NCBI GenBank assembly: GCA_021783385.1
Contig: JAJXTX010000134.1
Coordinates: forward strand, 1-7,024
Length of the DNA stretch: 7,024 nt
DNA from: Pseudomonadota bacterium
Lineage (GTDB): Bacteria; Pseudomonadota; Gammaproteobacteria; Xanthomonadales; Rhodanobacteraceae
Direction: 5' to 3'
Shown here: positions 1-6,457 of the stretch, one piece after another
Position numbering within the stretch: the stretch's first letter is position 1
How the letters are laid out: each line of letters starts with the position of its first letter
Program-made: the position numbers and the translations under genes
The notes under the pieces: generated by a model
Database searches by the model: none
The model's input: only the letters and a program-made list of their open reading frames with translations
Told to the model about the DNA's origin: nothing

Positions 1-744
1 GCGACTGGGATGCGGCGCCAGCGGCGCGATCATCGCCAGGCAGTGGCGGCTGGCCGGATAGCGCGAGGACACGTGCAGCACCGGTGTCATGTTCACCACA
101 TCGAGCAGCTCGAACACCTTCTGCTTGCGCCGCAGGCCGTAGTACCAGTCCCACAGCCGCGGCTGGCGCACGCGCAGCAGTCGCGCCAGCTCGATCAGCG
201 CGCGCACGTCCGACAGCGCGTCGTGGGCGCGCTCCTGCGCCAGCTGATTCGCGCGCGCCAGATGCTCCAGCTTGAAGCTGGGCGTACCGTCGTCGCGCTG
301 CGGCCAGATGATGCCTTCCGGCCGCAGCGCCTGGCACAGCCGCACCAGGTCGATCAGATCCCAGCGCGAATTGCCGTTTTCCCACTCGCGGCCGTACGGC
401 TCGTAGAAGTTTCGGTACAGCATCTGCCGGGTGAACTCGTCGTCGAAGCGCAGCGAGTTGTAGCCGACCCCGCAGGTACCCGGCGCGGCCAGCTGCTCGT
501 GCACGCGGGCAGCGAACTCGGCTTCGGTCACGCCTTCACGTGCGGCCTGCTGCGGCGTGATGCCGGTGATCAGGCAGGCGTCCGGGTGCGGCGGCATCTC
601 CAGCGACGGCTGTGCGAAGAACATCACCGGCTCGCCGACGATCTCCAGCTCCAGTGTCGTGCGGATGCCGGCGAACTGTACCGGCCGGTCGCGCCGCGGG
701 TCGGCGCCGGAGGTCTCGTAGTCATGCCAGAGGAAGGTCTGCAT
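1..744 (-). CDS. sbcB: Exodeoxyribonuclease I, N-terminal part (cut by window edge)
   Basis: Single-strand-specific 3'-to-5' DNA exonuclease, involved in recombination and mismatch repair. I translated it by hand from the reverse strand: 248 codons are present and the gene continues past position 1 (the E. coli protein is 475 residues). The N-terminus reads [13 protein letters not shown], the exonuclease I form of the DEDDh motif I. D8 and E10, D101/D102 in RFDDEFTR, and H174 and D179 in AHDALSDVR supply the catalytic set, each offset by exactly seven residues from the E. coli D15/E17/D108/H181/D186. NSRWDL and PSFKLEHL are further family hallmarks. The visible part covers the exonuclease domain (about 1-195) and the start of the SH3-like domain. 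ATG 744 is the only in-frame start before upstream sequence; its Shine-Dalgarno is poor. It is divergent from orn. Identity is secure; the C-terminal half is not visible. Confidence 0.96.
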   Translation of the reverse strand, partial: MQTFLWHDYETSGADPRRDRPVQFAGIRTTLELEIVGEPVMFFAQPSLEMPPHPDACLITGITPQQAAREGVTEAEFAARVHEQLAAPGTCGVGYNSLRFDDEFTRQMLYRNFYEPYGREWENGNSRWDLIDLVRLCQALRPEGIIWPQRDDGTPSFKLEHLARANQLAQERAHDALSDVRALIELARLLRVRQPRLWDWYYGLRRKQKVFELLDVVNMTPVLHVSSRYPASRHCLAMIAPLAPHPSR

Positions 745-802
745 CGACGCATCATCGCACGGGCAAAAGCATCGGCCGCAAGGCTGATAAACTCGGCGGC
801 AC

Positions 803-808
803 AAGGAG
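803..808 (+). promoter_or_regulatory. Ribosome binding site of orn
   Basis: AAGGAG, a near-perfect Shine-Dalgarno, lies 5 nt upstream of ATG 814. It fixes the orn start and rules out the long in-frame extension upstream, which is antisense to sbcB. I saw no convincing -35/-10 pair in the 69-bp divergent gap; TGATAAACT at 785-793 is a weak -10 candidate only. Confidence 0.85.
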
Positions 809-813
809 AAACC

Positions 814-1380
814 ATGAGCCACGTTCACGACGACAACCTGATCTGGATCGATCTGGAAATGACCGGCCTGGACACCGACGCCGACTCGATCCTGGAGATC
901 GCCACGGTGGTCACCGACAAGGATCTCAACGTGCTTGCCGACGGCCCGGTGTTCGCGATACGCCACGAGATCGACCGGCTGGAATCGATGGACAGCTGGA
1001 ACTCCAACCAGCACCACAAGTCCGGCCTGTGGCGGCAGGTGCTGATCTCGCAGACCGATCACGCGATGGCCGAGCAGGCCACGGTGGAGTTTCTGCGGGC
1101 GTGGGTTCCGCCGGGCAAGTCGCCGATGTGCGGCAATTCGATCTGTCAGGACCGGCGCTTCATGCATCGGCAGATGCCGCGGCTGGAACGCTATTTCCAC
1201 TACCGCAATCTGGACGTGTCCACGCTGAAGGAGCTGGCGCGGCGCTGGGCGCCGGAGATCGCCAAGGGCTTCGGCAAGGAGTCGGCGCATACGGCGCTGT
1301 CGGACATCCGCGATTCGATCGCGGAGCTGCGCCATTACCGCCTGCACATGGGCGCGCTGGGCGGCATGCCCGCAGCGTGA
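814..1380 (+). CDS. orn: Oligoribonuclease (DEDDh 3'-5' exoribonuclease)
   Basis: Cytoplasmic exoribonuclease that degrades 2-5 nt RNA to mononucleotides, finishing mRNA decay and, in relatives such as Pseudomonas, clearing pGpG from cyclic-di-GMP turnover. The protein is 188 residues, close to the 181 of E. coli. The exonuclease fold fills it. The motifs are [10 protein letters not shown] (catalytic D13, E15), SICQDRRFM (D113) and [11 protein letters not shown] (H159, D164), giving a complete DEDDh set. [18 protein letters not shown] is typical of the family. The start at 814 has a strong Shine-Dalgarno and yields the usual short leader [15 protein letters not shown]. It is divergent from sbcB, itself a DEDDh nuclease, and is followed after 53 bp by folP on the same strand. 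A large G/C palindrome lies in that gap, so read-through into folP may be reduced. Identity is certain from motifs and length. Confidence 0.98.
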   Translation: MSHVHDDNLIWIDLEMTGLDTDADSILEIATVVTDKDLNVLADGPVFAIRHEIDRLESMDSWNSNQHHKSGLWRQVLISQTDHAMAEQATVEFLRAWVPPGKSPMCGNSICQDRRFMHRQMPRLERYFHYRNLDVSTLKELARRWAPEIAKGFGKESAHTALSDIRDSIAELRHYRLHMGALGGMPAA

Positions 1381-1387
1381 CGCGATG

Positions 1388-1411
1388 GCCGCGCGCCGGC
1401 CGGCGCGCGGC
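1388..1411. repeat. 24-bp perfect all-G/C palindrome between orn and folP
   Basis: The arm GCCGCGCGCCGG (1388-1399) is followed directly by its exact reverse complement CCGGCGCGCGGC (1400-1411). In RNA it would form a 10-bp G/C stem with a GGCC loop. It starts 7 nt after the orn stop and ends 22 nt before the folP ATG, just upstream of the folP Shine-Dalgarno. No T-tract follows on either side, so it is not a standard intrinsic terminator. It could end or attenuate the orn transcript, protect its 3' end, or act as an operator-like DNA palindrome. The symmetry is observed; the role is inferred. Confidence 0.7.
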
Positions 1412-1433
1412 ACCGGACAAGTGGGGGAGAGGC

Positions 1434-2345
1434 ATGTCGATCGATCTGTTTGCGCCAGTGCTGGATTGCGCGGGTCGCCCGCTGCGGCTCGACCGCGCGC
1501 GGGTGGTGGGCATCCTGAACGTCACTCCCGACTCGTTCTCCGATGGCGGCCTGTATCACGATGTCGATGCTGCCGTGGCGCACGGGCTGCGGATGGCGGA
1601 GGAGGGCGCCGACATGCTGGATGTCGGCGGCGAGTCCACGCGGCCCGGTGCGTGCGAGGTGCCGGTCGAGGAGGAACTGCGCCGGGTGCTGCCGGTGATC
1701 GGGCAGCTGGCCGCGCGCACCGCGCTGCCGATCGCGATCGACACCTCGCGCCCCGAGGTGATGCGCGCGGCGGTGGCGGCCGGCGCGGGCATGATCAACG
1801 ACGTGTATGCGCTGCGCCGCGATGACGCGATGGATGCGGTCGCCGAGCTGGGCGTGCCGGTGTGCCTGATGCACATGCTGGGCGAGCCGCGCAGCATGCA
1901 GGCCGATCCCCGCTATGACGACGTGGTCGGCGAAGTGCACCGTTTTCTCACCGACCGGCTGTTCGCCTGCGAGCTGGCCGGCATCGATCGGCGCAAGGTG
2001 ATGGTCGATCCGGGCTTCGGCTTCGGCAAGACGCAGGAACACAACCTGGCCCTGCTCGCTGCGCTGGAGCGCTTCGGCAGCCTCGGCTCCGGCGTCTACG
2101 CCGGGCTCTCGCGCAAGTCGATGATCGGTGCGCTGACCGGCCGCCTCGAGCCGGCCGCGCGCATGGCCGGCTCGGTGGCGGCGGCGCTGATCGCCGTGCA
2201 GCGCGGCGCGCGCATGGTGCGCGTGCACGACGTGGCTGCCACCGTGGATGCGCTGGCGGTGTGGCGCGCGGTGCATGCGGTGGACAGCGTGCCGCAGCGT
2301 GCGGGCAAGACCGCGGCGGCCCCGCGCTGGCCGGACGACGATTGA
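1434..2345 (+). CDS. folP: Dihydropteroate synthase
   Basis: Condenses 6-hydroxymethyl-7,8-dihydropterin diphosphate with p-aminobenzoate to dihydropteroate in folate synthesis; it is the sulfonamide target. The protein is 303 residues, slightly longer than E. coli (282) because of an N-terminal lead and a charged C-terminal tail (about 285-303). A TIM barrel spans about 22-280. The motifs in order are [14 protein letters not shown] (N29), [14 protein letters not shown] (D63, R70), IDTSRPEV (D103), INDV (N122), [19 protein letters not shown] (D192), GLSRKS (K228) and RVHDV (R263, H265). All expected pterin, metal and phosphate contacts are present. The ATG at 1434 is preceded by GGGGGAGAGG (1423-1432), supporting this start. 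Its neighbour glmM follows after 85 bp, as in E. coli. Nothing in the loops suggests an insertion-type sulfonamide resistance enzyme. Confidence 0.97.
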   Translation: MSIDLFAPVLDCAGRPLRLDRARVVGILNVTPDSFSDGGLYHDVDAAVAHGLRMAEEGADMLDVGGESTRPGACEVPVEEELRRVLPVIGQLAARTALPIAIDTSRPEVMRAAVAAGAGMINDVYALRRDDAMDAVAELGVPVCLMHMLGEPRSMQADPRYDDVVGEVHRFLTDRLFACELAGIDRRKVMVDPGFGFGKTQEHNLALLAALERFGSLGSGVYAGLSRKSMIGALTGRLEPAARMAGSVAAALIAVQRGARMVRVHDVAATVDALAVWRAVHAVDSVPQRAGKTAAAPRWPDDD

Positions 2346-2356
2346 ACCTCCGGCAC

Positions 2357-2382
2357 CCGGTCGCCGGTTCGGGCATTGCCCG
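2357..2382. repeat. Two short inverted repeats after folP
   Basis: CCGG-TCG-CCGG (2357-2367) is followed by CGGGCA-T-TGCCCG (2370-2382). Both are short G/C hairpins in the folP-glmM gap, beginning 12 nt after the folP stop, and neither has a T-tract. They may form a weak transcriptional pause or 3'-end stabiliser for folP mRNA. Short palindromes are common by chance in DNA this GC-rich, so confidence in a function is low. Confidence 0.35.
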
Positions 2383-2400
2383 GCGCTATGCTTTGCCGAT

Positions 2401-2415
2401 GCGGCAGCCTGCCGC
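2401..2415. repeat. Inverted repeat just upstream of the glmM start
   Basis: GCGGCAG, a single C, then CTGCCGC gives two perfect 7-bp arms, ending 15 nt before the glmM ATG. In RNA it would be a 6-bp stem with a GCC loop. A TATGCT box (2387-2392) resembling a -10 element lies immediately upstream, without a recognisable -35. If transcription starts near 2399 this hairpin would sit at the very 5' end of the glmM message. The inverted repeat is observed; the promoter link is speculative. Confidence 0.4.
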
Positions 2416-2430
2416 GGGACGACGTGGATC

Positions 2431-3798
2431 ATGAATCAGCGCAAATATTTCGGTACCGACGGCATCCGCGGGCTGGTCGGACAATGGCCGATCAGTGCGG
2501 ATTTCATGCTGCGGCTGGGGCGCGCCGTGGGCAGCGTGCTGGCGCGCGACAGCCGCGAGCGGCCGAAGGTGCTGATCGGCAAGGACACCCGCATCTCCGG
2601 CTACATGTTCGAATCGGCGCTGGAAGCCGGGCTGGTCGCCGCCGGGGCGGATGTGGCGCTGCTCGGGCCGATGCCGACGCCAGCGGTGGCCTTCCTCACC
2701 CGCTCGATGCGCGCCAGCGCCGGCATCGTGATCAGCGCTTCGCACAACCCGCACCACGATAATGGCATCAAGTTCTTCTCGGCCAGCGGCGAGAAACTGT
2801 CCGATGCGGTCGAGCTGGCGATCGAGCAGGAAATCGACGCGGCTTTCATCACCGTGGCCTCCGAGCAGCTTGGCAAAGCCATCCGCATTGGCGATGCGGT
2901 GGCGCGCTACGCCGAGTTCTGCAAGGCCACCGTGACGGAAGACTTCAATCTGCAAGGATGGAAGATCGTGCTCGACTGCGCGCACGGCGCCACCTATCAG
3001 GTGGCGCCCAAGGTGTTCGCCGAACTCGGTGCCGAGGTGCTGGCGATCGGTGACAAGCCGGACGGTTTCAACATCAACCACGAAGTCGGCTCGACCCATC
3101 CCGAGGCACTGCAGCAGGCAGTGCTTGCGCACGCGGCGGATCTGGGCATTGCGTTCGATGGCGACGGCGATCGCGTGATGCTGGTCGACCGGCACGGCGA
3201 GCTGGCCGATGGCGACGACATTCTCTACGTGCTGGCCTGCAGCCTGCAGGCGCGCGGTCTGCTGAAGGGGCCGGTCGTGGGCACCCTGATGAGCAACTAC
3301 GGCCTGCAGCTGGCGCTGGCCGAACTGGGCGTGCCGCTGCTGCGCGCCAACGTGGGCGATCGCTACGTGATGCAGCTGCTGCAGCAGCACGACGGCAACC
3401 TTGGCGGCGAGACCTCCGGCCACATCCTGTGTCTGGATCGTGCCACCACCGGCGACGGCATTGTCGCCGCGCTGGCCGTTCTGGAGGCGCTGGTGCGGTC
3501 CGGCCAGGATCTGGCCGTGGCCCGCCAAGGGCTGAAAAAATTGCCGCAGGTGATGCTCAACGTGCGCGCCGCGGGGGCACGCGAGGCGCTGGCCGGTGCC
3601 ACCGTGCAGGCAGCGCTGGCGCAGGTGGAAGGCATCCTGCAGGGCCGCGGCCGGGTGGTACTGCGCGCCTCCGGCACCGAGCCGCTGGTGCGCGTCACCA
3701 TCGAGGCGGCCGACGCGGCGGAAGTGCAGCAGCTGGCCAACCGGCTCGCCGACGCGGTGCGGGCGGGCGCGGCCACCCATCTGGCGGAGGCCTCATGA
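2431..3798 (+). CDS. glmM: Phosphoglucosamine mutase
   Basis: Interconverts glucosamine-6-phosphate and glucosamine-1-phosphate, the committed step toward UDP-GlcNAc for peptidoglycan and lipopolysaccharide. The 455-residue protein matches the family (445 in E. coli). It has the four-domain alpha-D-phosphohexomutase layout. The N-terminal signature is [10 protein letters not shown]. The phosphoserine loop is [16 protein letters not shown], with catalytic S104. The Mg site is FDGDGDRVM (D243, D245, D247). The sugar loop is GGETSGH (E327-H331), and the C-terminal phosphate loop is [11 protein letters not shown] (412-422). FGTDGIRG plus GGETSGH separates GlmM from phosphomannomutases. The protein should be activated by phosphorylation of S104. 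The start at 2431 is set by homology, since [11 protein letters not shown] is the normal beginning; the Shine-Dalgarno is weak (GGGA 11 nt away). The stop overlaps the next gene's ATG by 4 nt. Confidence 0.98.
   Translation: MNQRKYFGTDGIRGLVGQWPISADFMLRLGRAVGSVLARDSRERPKVLIGKDTRISGYMFESALEAGLVAAGADVALLGPMPTPAVAFLTRSMRASAGIVISASHNPHHDNGIKFFSASGEKLSDAVELAIEQEIDAAFITVASEQLGKAIRIGDAVARYAEFCKATVTEDFNLQGWKIVLDCAHGATYQVAPKVFAELGAEVLAIGDKPDGFNINHEVGSTHPEALQQAVLAHAADLGIAFDGDGDRVMLVDRHGELADGDDILYVLACSLQARGLLKGPVVGTLMSNYGLQLALAELGVPLLRANVGDRYVMQLLQQHDGNLGGETSGHILCLDRATTGDGIVAALAVLEALVRSGQDLAVARQGLKKLPQVMLNVRAAGAREALAGATVQAALAQVEGILQGRGRVVLRASGTEPLVRVTIEAADAAEVQQLANRLADAVRAGAATHLAEAS
3786..3790 (+). promoter_or_regulatory. 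Ribosome binding site inside the glmM end
   Basis: GGAGG lies within the last codons of glmM, 4 nt before ATG 3795. Together with the ATGA overlap of stop and start it fixes the oxygenase start and indicates that ribosomes finishing glmM can reinitiate on the next gene. Confidence 0.8.
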
Positions 3799-4730
3799 GG
3801 CAAGTTCCCACCCTCGATATCCGTCGCTACGACACCGATCGCGCCGCGTTCGTGGCCGAGTTGGGCGCGGCCTACCGGCGGTTTGGTTTCTGCTGCATCC
3901 GCGGCCACGGCATCCCGCGTGAGCTGATCGACAGCGCCTATGACGCCTTCGTGCAGTTCTTCGCGTTGCCCACCGAGGTCAAGCTGAAGTACCACGTGGC
4001 CGGCAGCGGCGGTGCGCGCGGCTACACGCCATTCAAGGTGGAGACAGCCAAGGACAGCCAATACCCGGACCTGAAGGAGTTCTGGCATATCGGCCGCGAG
4101 ATTCCACGCGACTCGCGCTTCGCCGACGTGATGCCGGCCAACCTCTGGCCCGCCGAAGTACCGGATTTTCGCCTCGGCGGCTACGCCTTGTACGAGGCGC
4201 TGGATCAGCTGGGCACGCGCGTGCTGCGCGCACTGGCACTGCACATCGGCCAGCCGGAAAGCTTCTTCGAGGACAAGACCGACCTCGGCAACTCGATCCT
4301 GCGTCCGATCCACTACCCACCCATCGGCGATGAGGCCGGCATGCCGAATGTGCGCGCCGGCGCCCACGAGGACATCAACTTCATCACCCTGCTGGTGGGC
4401 GCCAGCGCCGAAGGCCTGGAAGTGCTGAGCGACGGTCAATGGTTGCCGATCACCACCGAGGGCGACGCGATCGTGGTGAACATCGGTGACATGCTGCAGC
4501 GGCTCAGCAACCACGTGTATCCGTCGACCACGCACCGCGTCGTCAACCCGCCGAATGCCAGTGCGCGCAAGCCGCGCTACTCGGTGCCGTTCTTCCTGCA
4601 CCCGAATCCTGACGTGGTGCTCGACCCGCTCGACTCCTGCATCACGCCGGACAACCCGCGCCGCTACGACACCTCGATCACCGCGCACGACTACCTGATG
4701 CAGCGACTGCGCGAGATCAAGCTGATCTGA
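3795..4730 (+). CDS. Isopenicillin-N-synthase-family Fe(II) oxygenase, substrate unknown
   Basis: Soluble non-heme iron oxygenase of 311 residues, the usual size for the IPNS/plant-type 2-oxoglutarate dioxygenase family. The N-terminal DIOX_N region (about 4-110) carries [21 protein letters not shown] and [34 protein letters not shown] (split: [11 protein letters not shown] and [11 protein letters not shown]) is typical of bacterial members. The C-terminal jelly-roll (about 160-275) supplies the iron ligands H191 and D193 ([11 protein letters not shown]) and H247 (THRVVN), and the R261-x-S263 pair that binds 2-oxoglutarate or, in IPNS itself, the substrate carboxylate. All catalytic residues are present, so it should be active. 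It overlaps glmM by 4 nt and is probably co-translated with it. The substrate cannot be read from the sequence; there is no beta-lactam cluster here, so IPNS activity is unlikely. Family assignment is firm, function unknown. Confidence 0.92.
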   Translation: MRQVPTLDIRRYDTDRAAFVAELGAAYRRFGFCCIRGHGIPRELIDSAYDAFVQFFALPTEVKLKYHVAGSGGARGYTPFKVETAKDSQYPDLKEFWHIGREIPRDSRFADVMPANLWPAEVPDFRLGGYALYEALDQLGTRVLRALALHIGQPESFFEDKTDLGNSILRPIHYPPIGDEAGMPNVRAGAHEDINFITLLVGASAEGLEVLSDGQWLPITTEGDAIVVNIGDMLQRLSNHVYPSTTHRVVNPPNASARKPRYSVPFFLHPNPDVVLDPLDSCITPDNPRRYDTSITAHDYLMQRLREIKLI

Positions 4731-4732
4731 TC

Positions 4733-4745
4733 CCGGCGGTGCCGG
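4733..4745. terminator. Possible small hairpin between convergent genes
   Basis: CCGGC-GGT-GCCGG lies in the 18-bp gap between the oxygenase stop and the dehydrogenase stop on the other strand. It could serve both directions as a pause or termination site, but the stem is only 5 bp and no T-tract follows on either strand. Weak candidate only. Confidence 0.25.
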
Positions 4746-4748
4746 CAG

Positions 4749-5558
4749 CTACTCGCTGGTATGGCGGTAGCGCTTCGATTCGCGTGCGGACAGCCATCGC
4801 GCCAGCCGGTCGGGCATCAGCTGCACGGCCGTCTTGATCAGGCGATTGACGCGCCCGGTGACGAGCATCGCGTCGCCGCGCTCGACCGCGGCGATGCCCT
4901 GACGCACCACTTCCTCCGCGCTCAGCCACATGAAGCCGGGCAGCTGGTTCATCTTGTCGCGGGTGCCGGTGACGTCGTGGAACTCCGACCAGGTGAAGCC
5001 CGGGCACAGCGCGCACACGTGCACGCCGGCCTCGCCGTTTTCCAGCGCCAGCGATTCGGAGAACCGGATCATGTATGCCTTGGCGGCGGCGTACAGTGTG
5101 TGCCCGGCGGGGCCGGGCACGTGGCCCGCGAGCGAGGCCACATTGATGATGCGGCCGTAGCGCCGTGCGCGCATGCCCGGCAACAGTCGCCATGCCAGCT
5201 CGGTCGGCGCAGTCAGCAGCACGCGCAGAAAATCCGCATGGGTGGACCAGTCGTTGGCCACCAACGTGCCGGGCACGCCGTAGCCGGCGTTGTTGATCAG
5301 CCAGTCCACCTGCAGTGCGCGCCGCGCCAGCTCATCACACAGCCGCTGCGGCGCTGCCGGATCGGCGAGGTCATAGGGCAGCACCGTCACCTGGCCGCCA
5401 TGTCGCTGGCGCAGCTCGACGGCCAGCGCTTCCAGGCGATCGAGCCGGCGCGCGGTCAGCACCAGATCATGGCCGCGCAGGGCCAGCTGCTGCGCGAAGG
5501 CACTGCCGATGCCGGCCGAGGCGCCGGTGATCAGACTGAGGGGGCGGGCAGCGGGCAT
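4749..5558 (-). CDS. Short-chain dehydrogenase/reductase, DltE-like, substrate unknown
   Basis: NAD(P)-dependent oxidoreductase of 269 residues with a classical SDR Rossmann fold. It shows the cofactor glycine motif TGASAGIG (11-18), the R37-R38 pair after the second strand that suggests NADPH preference, DLAD (63-66) for the adenine, NNAG (89-92), and catalytic S142, Y156 and K160 in YAAAK. Unusually, the helix-4 position that normally holds the catalytic asparagine (the VNLTAP pattern) reads VLLTAP, with L114. The C-terminal region (about 195-269) is the variable substrate lid, ending in a basic stretch. The start at 5558 is chosen because AGGA lies 8 nt upstream and gives the normal short lead before strand 1; longer in-frame extensions enter the intergenic region. 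It converges with the oxygenase and diverges from tpiA. The substrate is unknown. Confidence 0.9.
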   Translation of the reverse strand: MPAARPLSLITGASAGIGSAFAQQLALRGHDLVLTARRLDRLEALAVELRQRHGGQVTVLPYDLADPAAPQRLCDELARRALQVDWLINNAGYGVPGTLVANDWSTHADFLRVLLTAPTELAWRLLPGMRARRYGRIINVASLAGHVPGPAGHTLYAAAKAYMIRFSESLALENGEAGVHVCALCPGFTWSEFHDVTGTRDKMNQLPGFMWLSAEEVVRQGIAAVERGDAMLVTGRVNRLIKTAVQLMPDRLARWLSARESKRYRHTSE

Positions 5559-5566
5559 GGCGGTAT

Positions 5567-5570
5567 TCCT
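5567..5570 (-). promoter_or_regulatory. Ribosome binding site of the dehydrogenase gene
   Basis: AGGA on the minus strand, 8 nt before the ATG at 5558, supports that start over upstream in-frame ATGs, which would add residues with no SDR character. I found no convincing minus-strand promoter in the 126-bp gap. Confidence 0.6.
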
Positions 5571-5599
5571 GTCGGCGGGCCGCCATTCTTGACCGGTTG

Positions 5600-5613
5600 G
5601 GCGCTGAAGCGCC
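5600..5613. repeat. 14-bp inverted repeat in the divergent dehydrogenase-tpiA region
   Basis: GGCGCT-GA-AGCGCC, with perfect 6-bp arms, sits about 42 nt upstream of the dehydrogenase ATG and 15 bp upstream of the candidate tpiA -35. As DNA it could be an operator. As RNA it would be a short stem with a UGAA or UUCA loop. The function is inferred from position only. Confidence 0.35.
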
Positions 5614-5627
5614 ATCAGCTTGCGGGT

Positions 5628-5656
5628 TTGCCGACCGCTGCACCCCTCGCTAAGCT
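5628..5656 (+). promoter_or_regulatory. Candidate sigma-70-type promoter of tpiA-secG-tRNA
   Basis: TTGCCG (5628-5633) and TAAGCT (5651-5656) are separated by exactly 17 bp. Transcription would start near 5663 and give a leader of about 22 nt before the tpiA ATG. The hexamers match consensus at 4 of 6 and 3 of 6 positions. It is the best-placed pair in the 126-bp divergent gap but remains unproven. Confidence 0.4.
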
Positions 5657-5684
5657 TGTTGTTTGATGGCAGCGAATACTCACG

Positions 5685-6452
5685 ATGCGCACGAAACTCG
5701 TGGCGGGCAACTGGAAAATGCATGGAAGCCGGTCGATGGCGGCGGCGCTGGTCAGCGAAATCGCTGCCGCCAGACCGGTATCCATTGATGCGGTGGTGTT
5801 TCCCCCCTTTCCCTACATCGCCGCCCTGGCCACGCAGCATGCGGGATCAGGGTTGGGCTTCGGTGCGCAGGACGTGAGCGAACACGCCGGGCAAGGCGCC
5901 TACACCGGTGAGGTCTCCGCGGCGATGTTGCTGGATGTCGGTGCGCAATGGGCACTCGTGGGCCACTCCGAGCGTCGCCAGTACCACGGCGAGAGCGATG
6001 AGCTGGTCGCGCGCAAGTTTGCCGCGGCTTGCGCCGGCGGGCTCACGCCGATCCTCTGCGTGGGCGAGACACTGCAGCAGCACGAGGCGGGCGCGACCGA
6101 GGCGGTGATTGCGCGGCAACTTCAGGCAGTCCTGAAAATCAACGGCATCGCCAGCTTCGATACCGCCGTGATTGCCTACGAGCCGATCTGGGCGATCGGC
6201 ACGGGCCGCACCGCCTCCCCCGAAGTCGCGCAGCGGGTGCACGGCTTCATCCGTAGCCAACTTGAAAAGGAAGATGTTATGATTGCCGGCCTGACCCGAC
6301 TGCTTTACGGCGGCAGCGTCAAGGCGGCAAACGCTGCTGAATTGTTCGCGCAGGCGGACGTGGACGGAGGACTGATCGGCGGTGCCTCCCTGACCGCATC
6401 CGACTTCCTTGGCATATGCGCCGCGGCGCACCAGGCGCTACAGGCTCAATAG
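5685..6452 (+). CDS. tpiA: Triosephosphate isomerase
   Basis: Interconverts dihydroxyacetone phosphate and glyceraldehyde-3-phosphate in glycolysis and gluconeogenesis, as a cytoplasmic dimer. The 255-residue TIM barrel matches the family length. GNWKMHG gives N9 and K11 of the active site. GHSERRQYHGESD contains the electrophile H94. AYEPIWAIGTG contains the catalytic base E166, followed by the flexible lid of loop 6 (167-174). LLYGGSVKAANAAEL (206-220) binds the substrate phosphate. All catalytic residues are intact. ATG 5685 gives MRTKLVAGNWKM, the standard start, though its Shine-Dalgarno is weak. secG begins 5 bp after the stop, and the tRNA follows, so the three probably share one transcript from the promoter candidate at 5628-5656. 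Region 255-275 of the barrel's helix 6 (QLEKEDVMIAGL in this protein) is somewhat divergent but ordinary. Confidence 0.98.
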   Translation: MRTKLVAGNWKMHGSRSMAAALVSEIAAARPVSIDAVVFPPFPYIAALATQHAGSGLGFGAQDVSEHAGQGAYTGEVSAAMLLDVGAQWALVGHSERRQYHGESDELVARKFAAACAGGLTPILCVGETLQQHEAGATEAVIARQLQAVLKINGIASFDTAVIAYEPIWAIGTGRTASPEVAQRVHGFIRSQLEKEDVMIAGLTRLLYGGSVKAANAAELFAQADVDGGLIGGASLTASDFLGICAAAHQALQAQ

Positions 6453-6457
6453 AAATC

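Noticed and set aside
10..813. Plus-strand open frame running into orn in the same frame, as if orn had a 268-residue extension
   Set aside because: It is antisense to sbcB, whose minus-strand translation carries all exonuclease I motifs. The peptide is Arg/Gln/His-rich shadow sequence, and orn has its own AAGGAG 5 nt before ATG 814.
1872..1886. FolP reads MHMLG rather than the MHMQG of E. coli
   Set aside because: The Gln is not universal in dihydropteroate synthases, the surrounding pterin and phosphate contacts are intact, and no drug-resistance claim can be made from this substitution.
1335..2432. Long minus-strand open frame opposite folP
   Set aside because: Arg/His/Ala-rich composition typical of the complement of a GC-rich gene; no motif seen, and folP on the plus strand is complete.
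3535..3540. Six-A run in glmM as a possible slippery site
   Set aside because: It encodes an ordinary Lys-Lys pair, is not followed by a visible pseudoknot or stem, and the family-length protein reads straight through.
2386..3780. 464-codon minus-strand open frame opposite glmM
   Set aside because: It mirrors glmM almost end to end and shows no recognisable domain; the plus-strand gene has every GlmM signature.
3363..4688. 441-codon minus-strand open frame spanning the end of glmM and the oxygenase
   Set aside because: It crosses two well-supported plus-strand genes and has no recognisable motif or ribosome binding site; a shadow of GC-skewed third positions.
4761..5666. Plus-strand open frame opposite the dehydrogenase
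   Set aside because: Shadow frame; the minus strand encodes a complete SDR with cofactor motif, NNAG and YxxxK.
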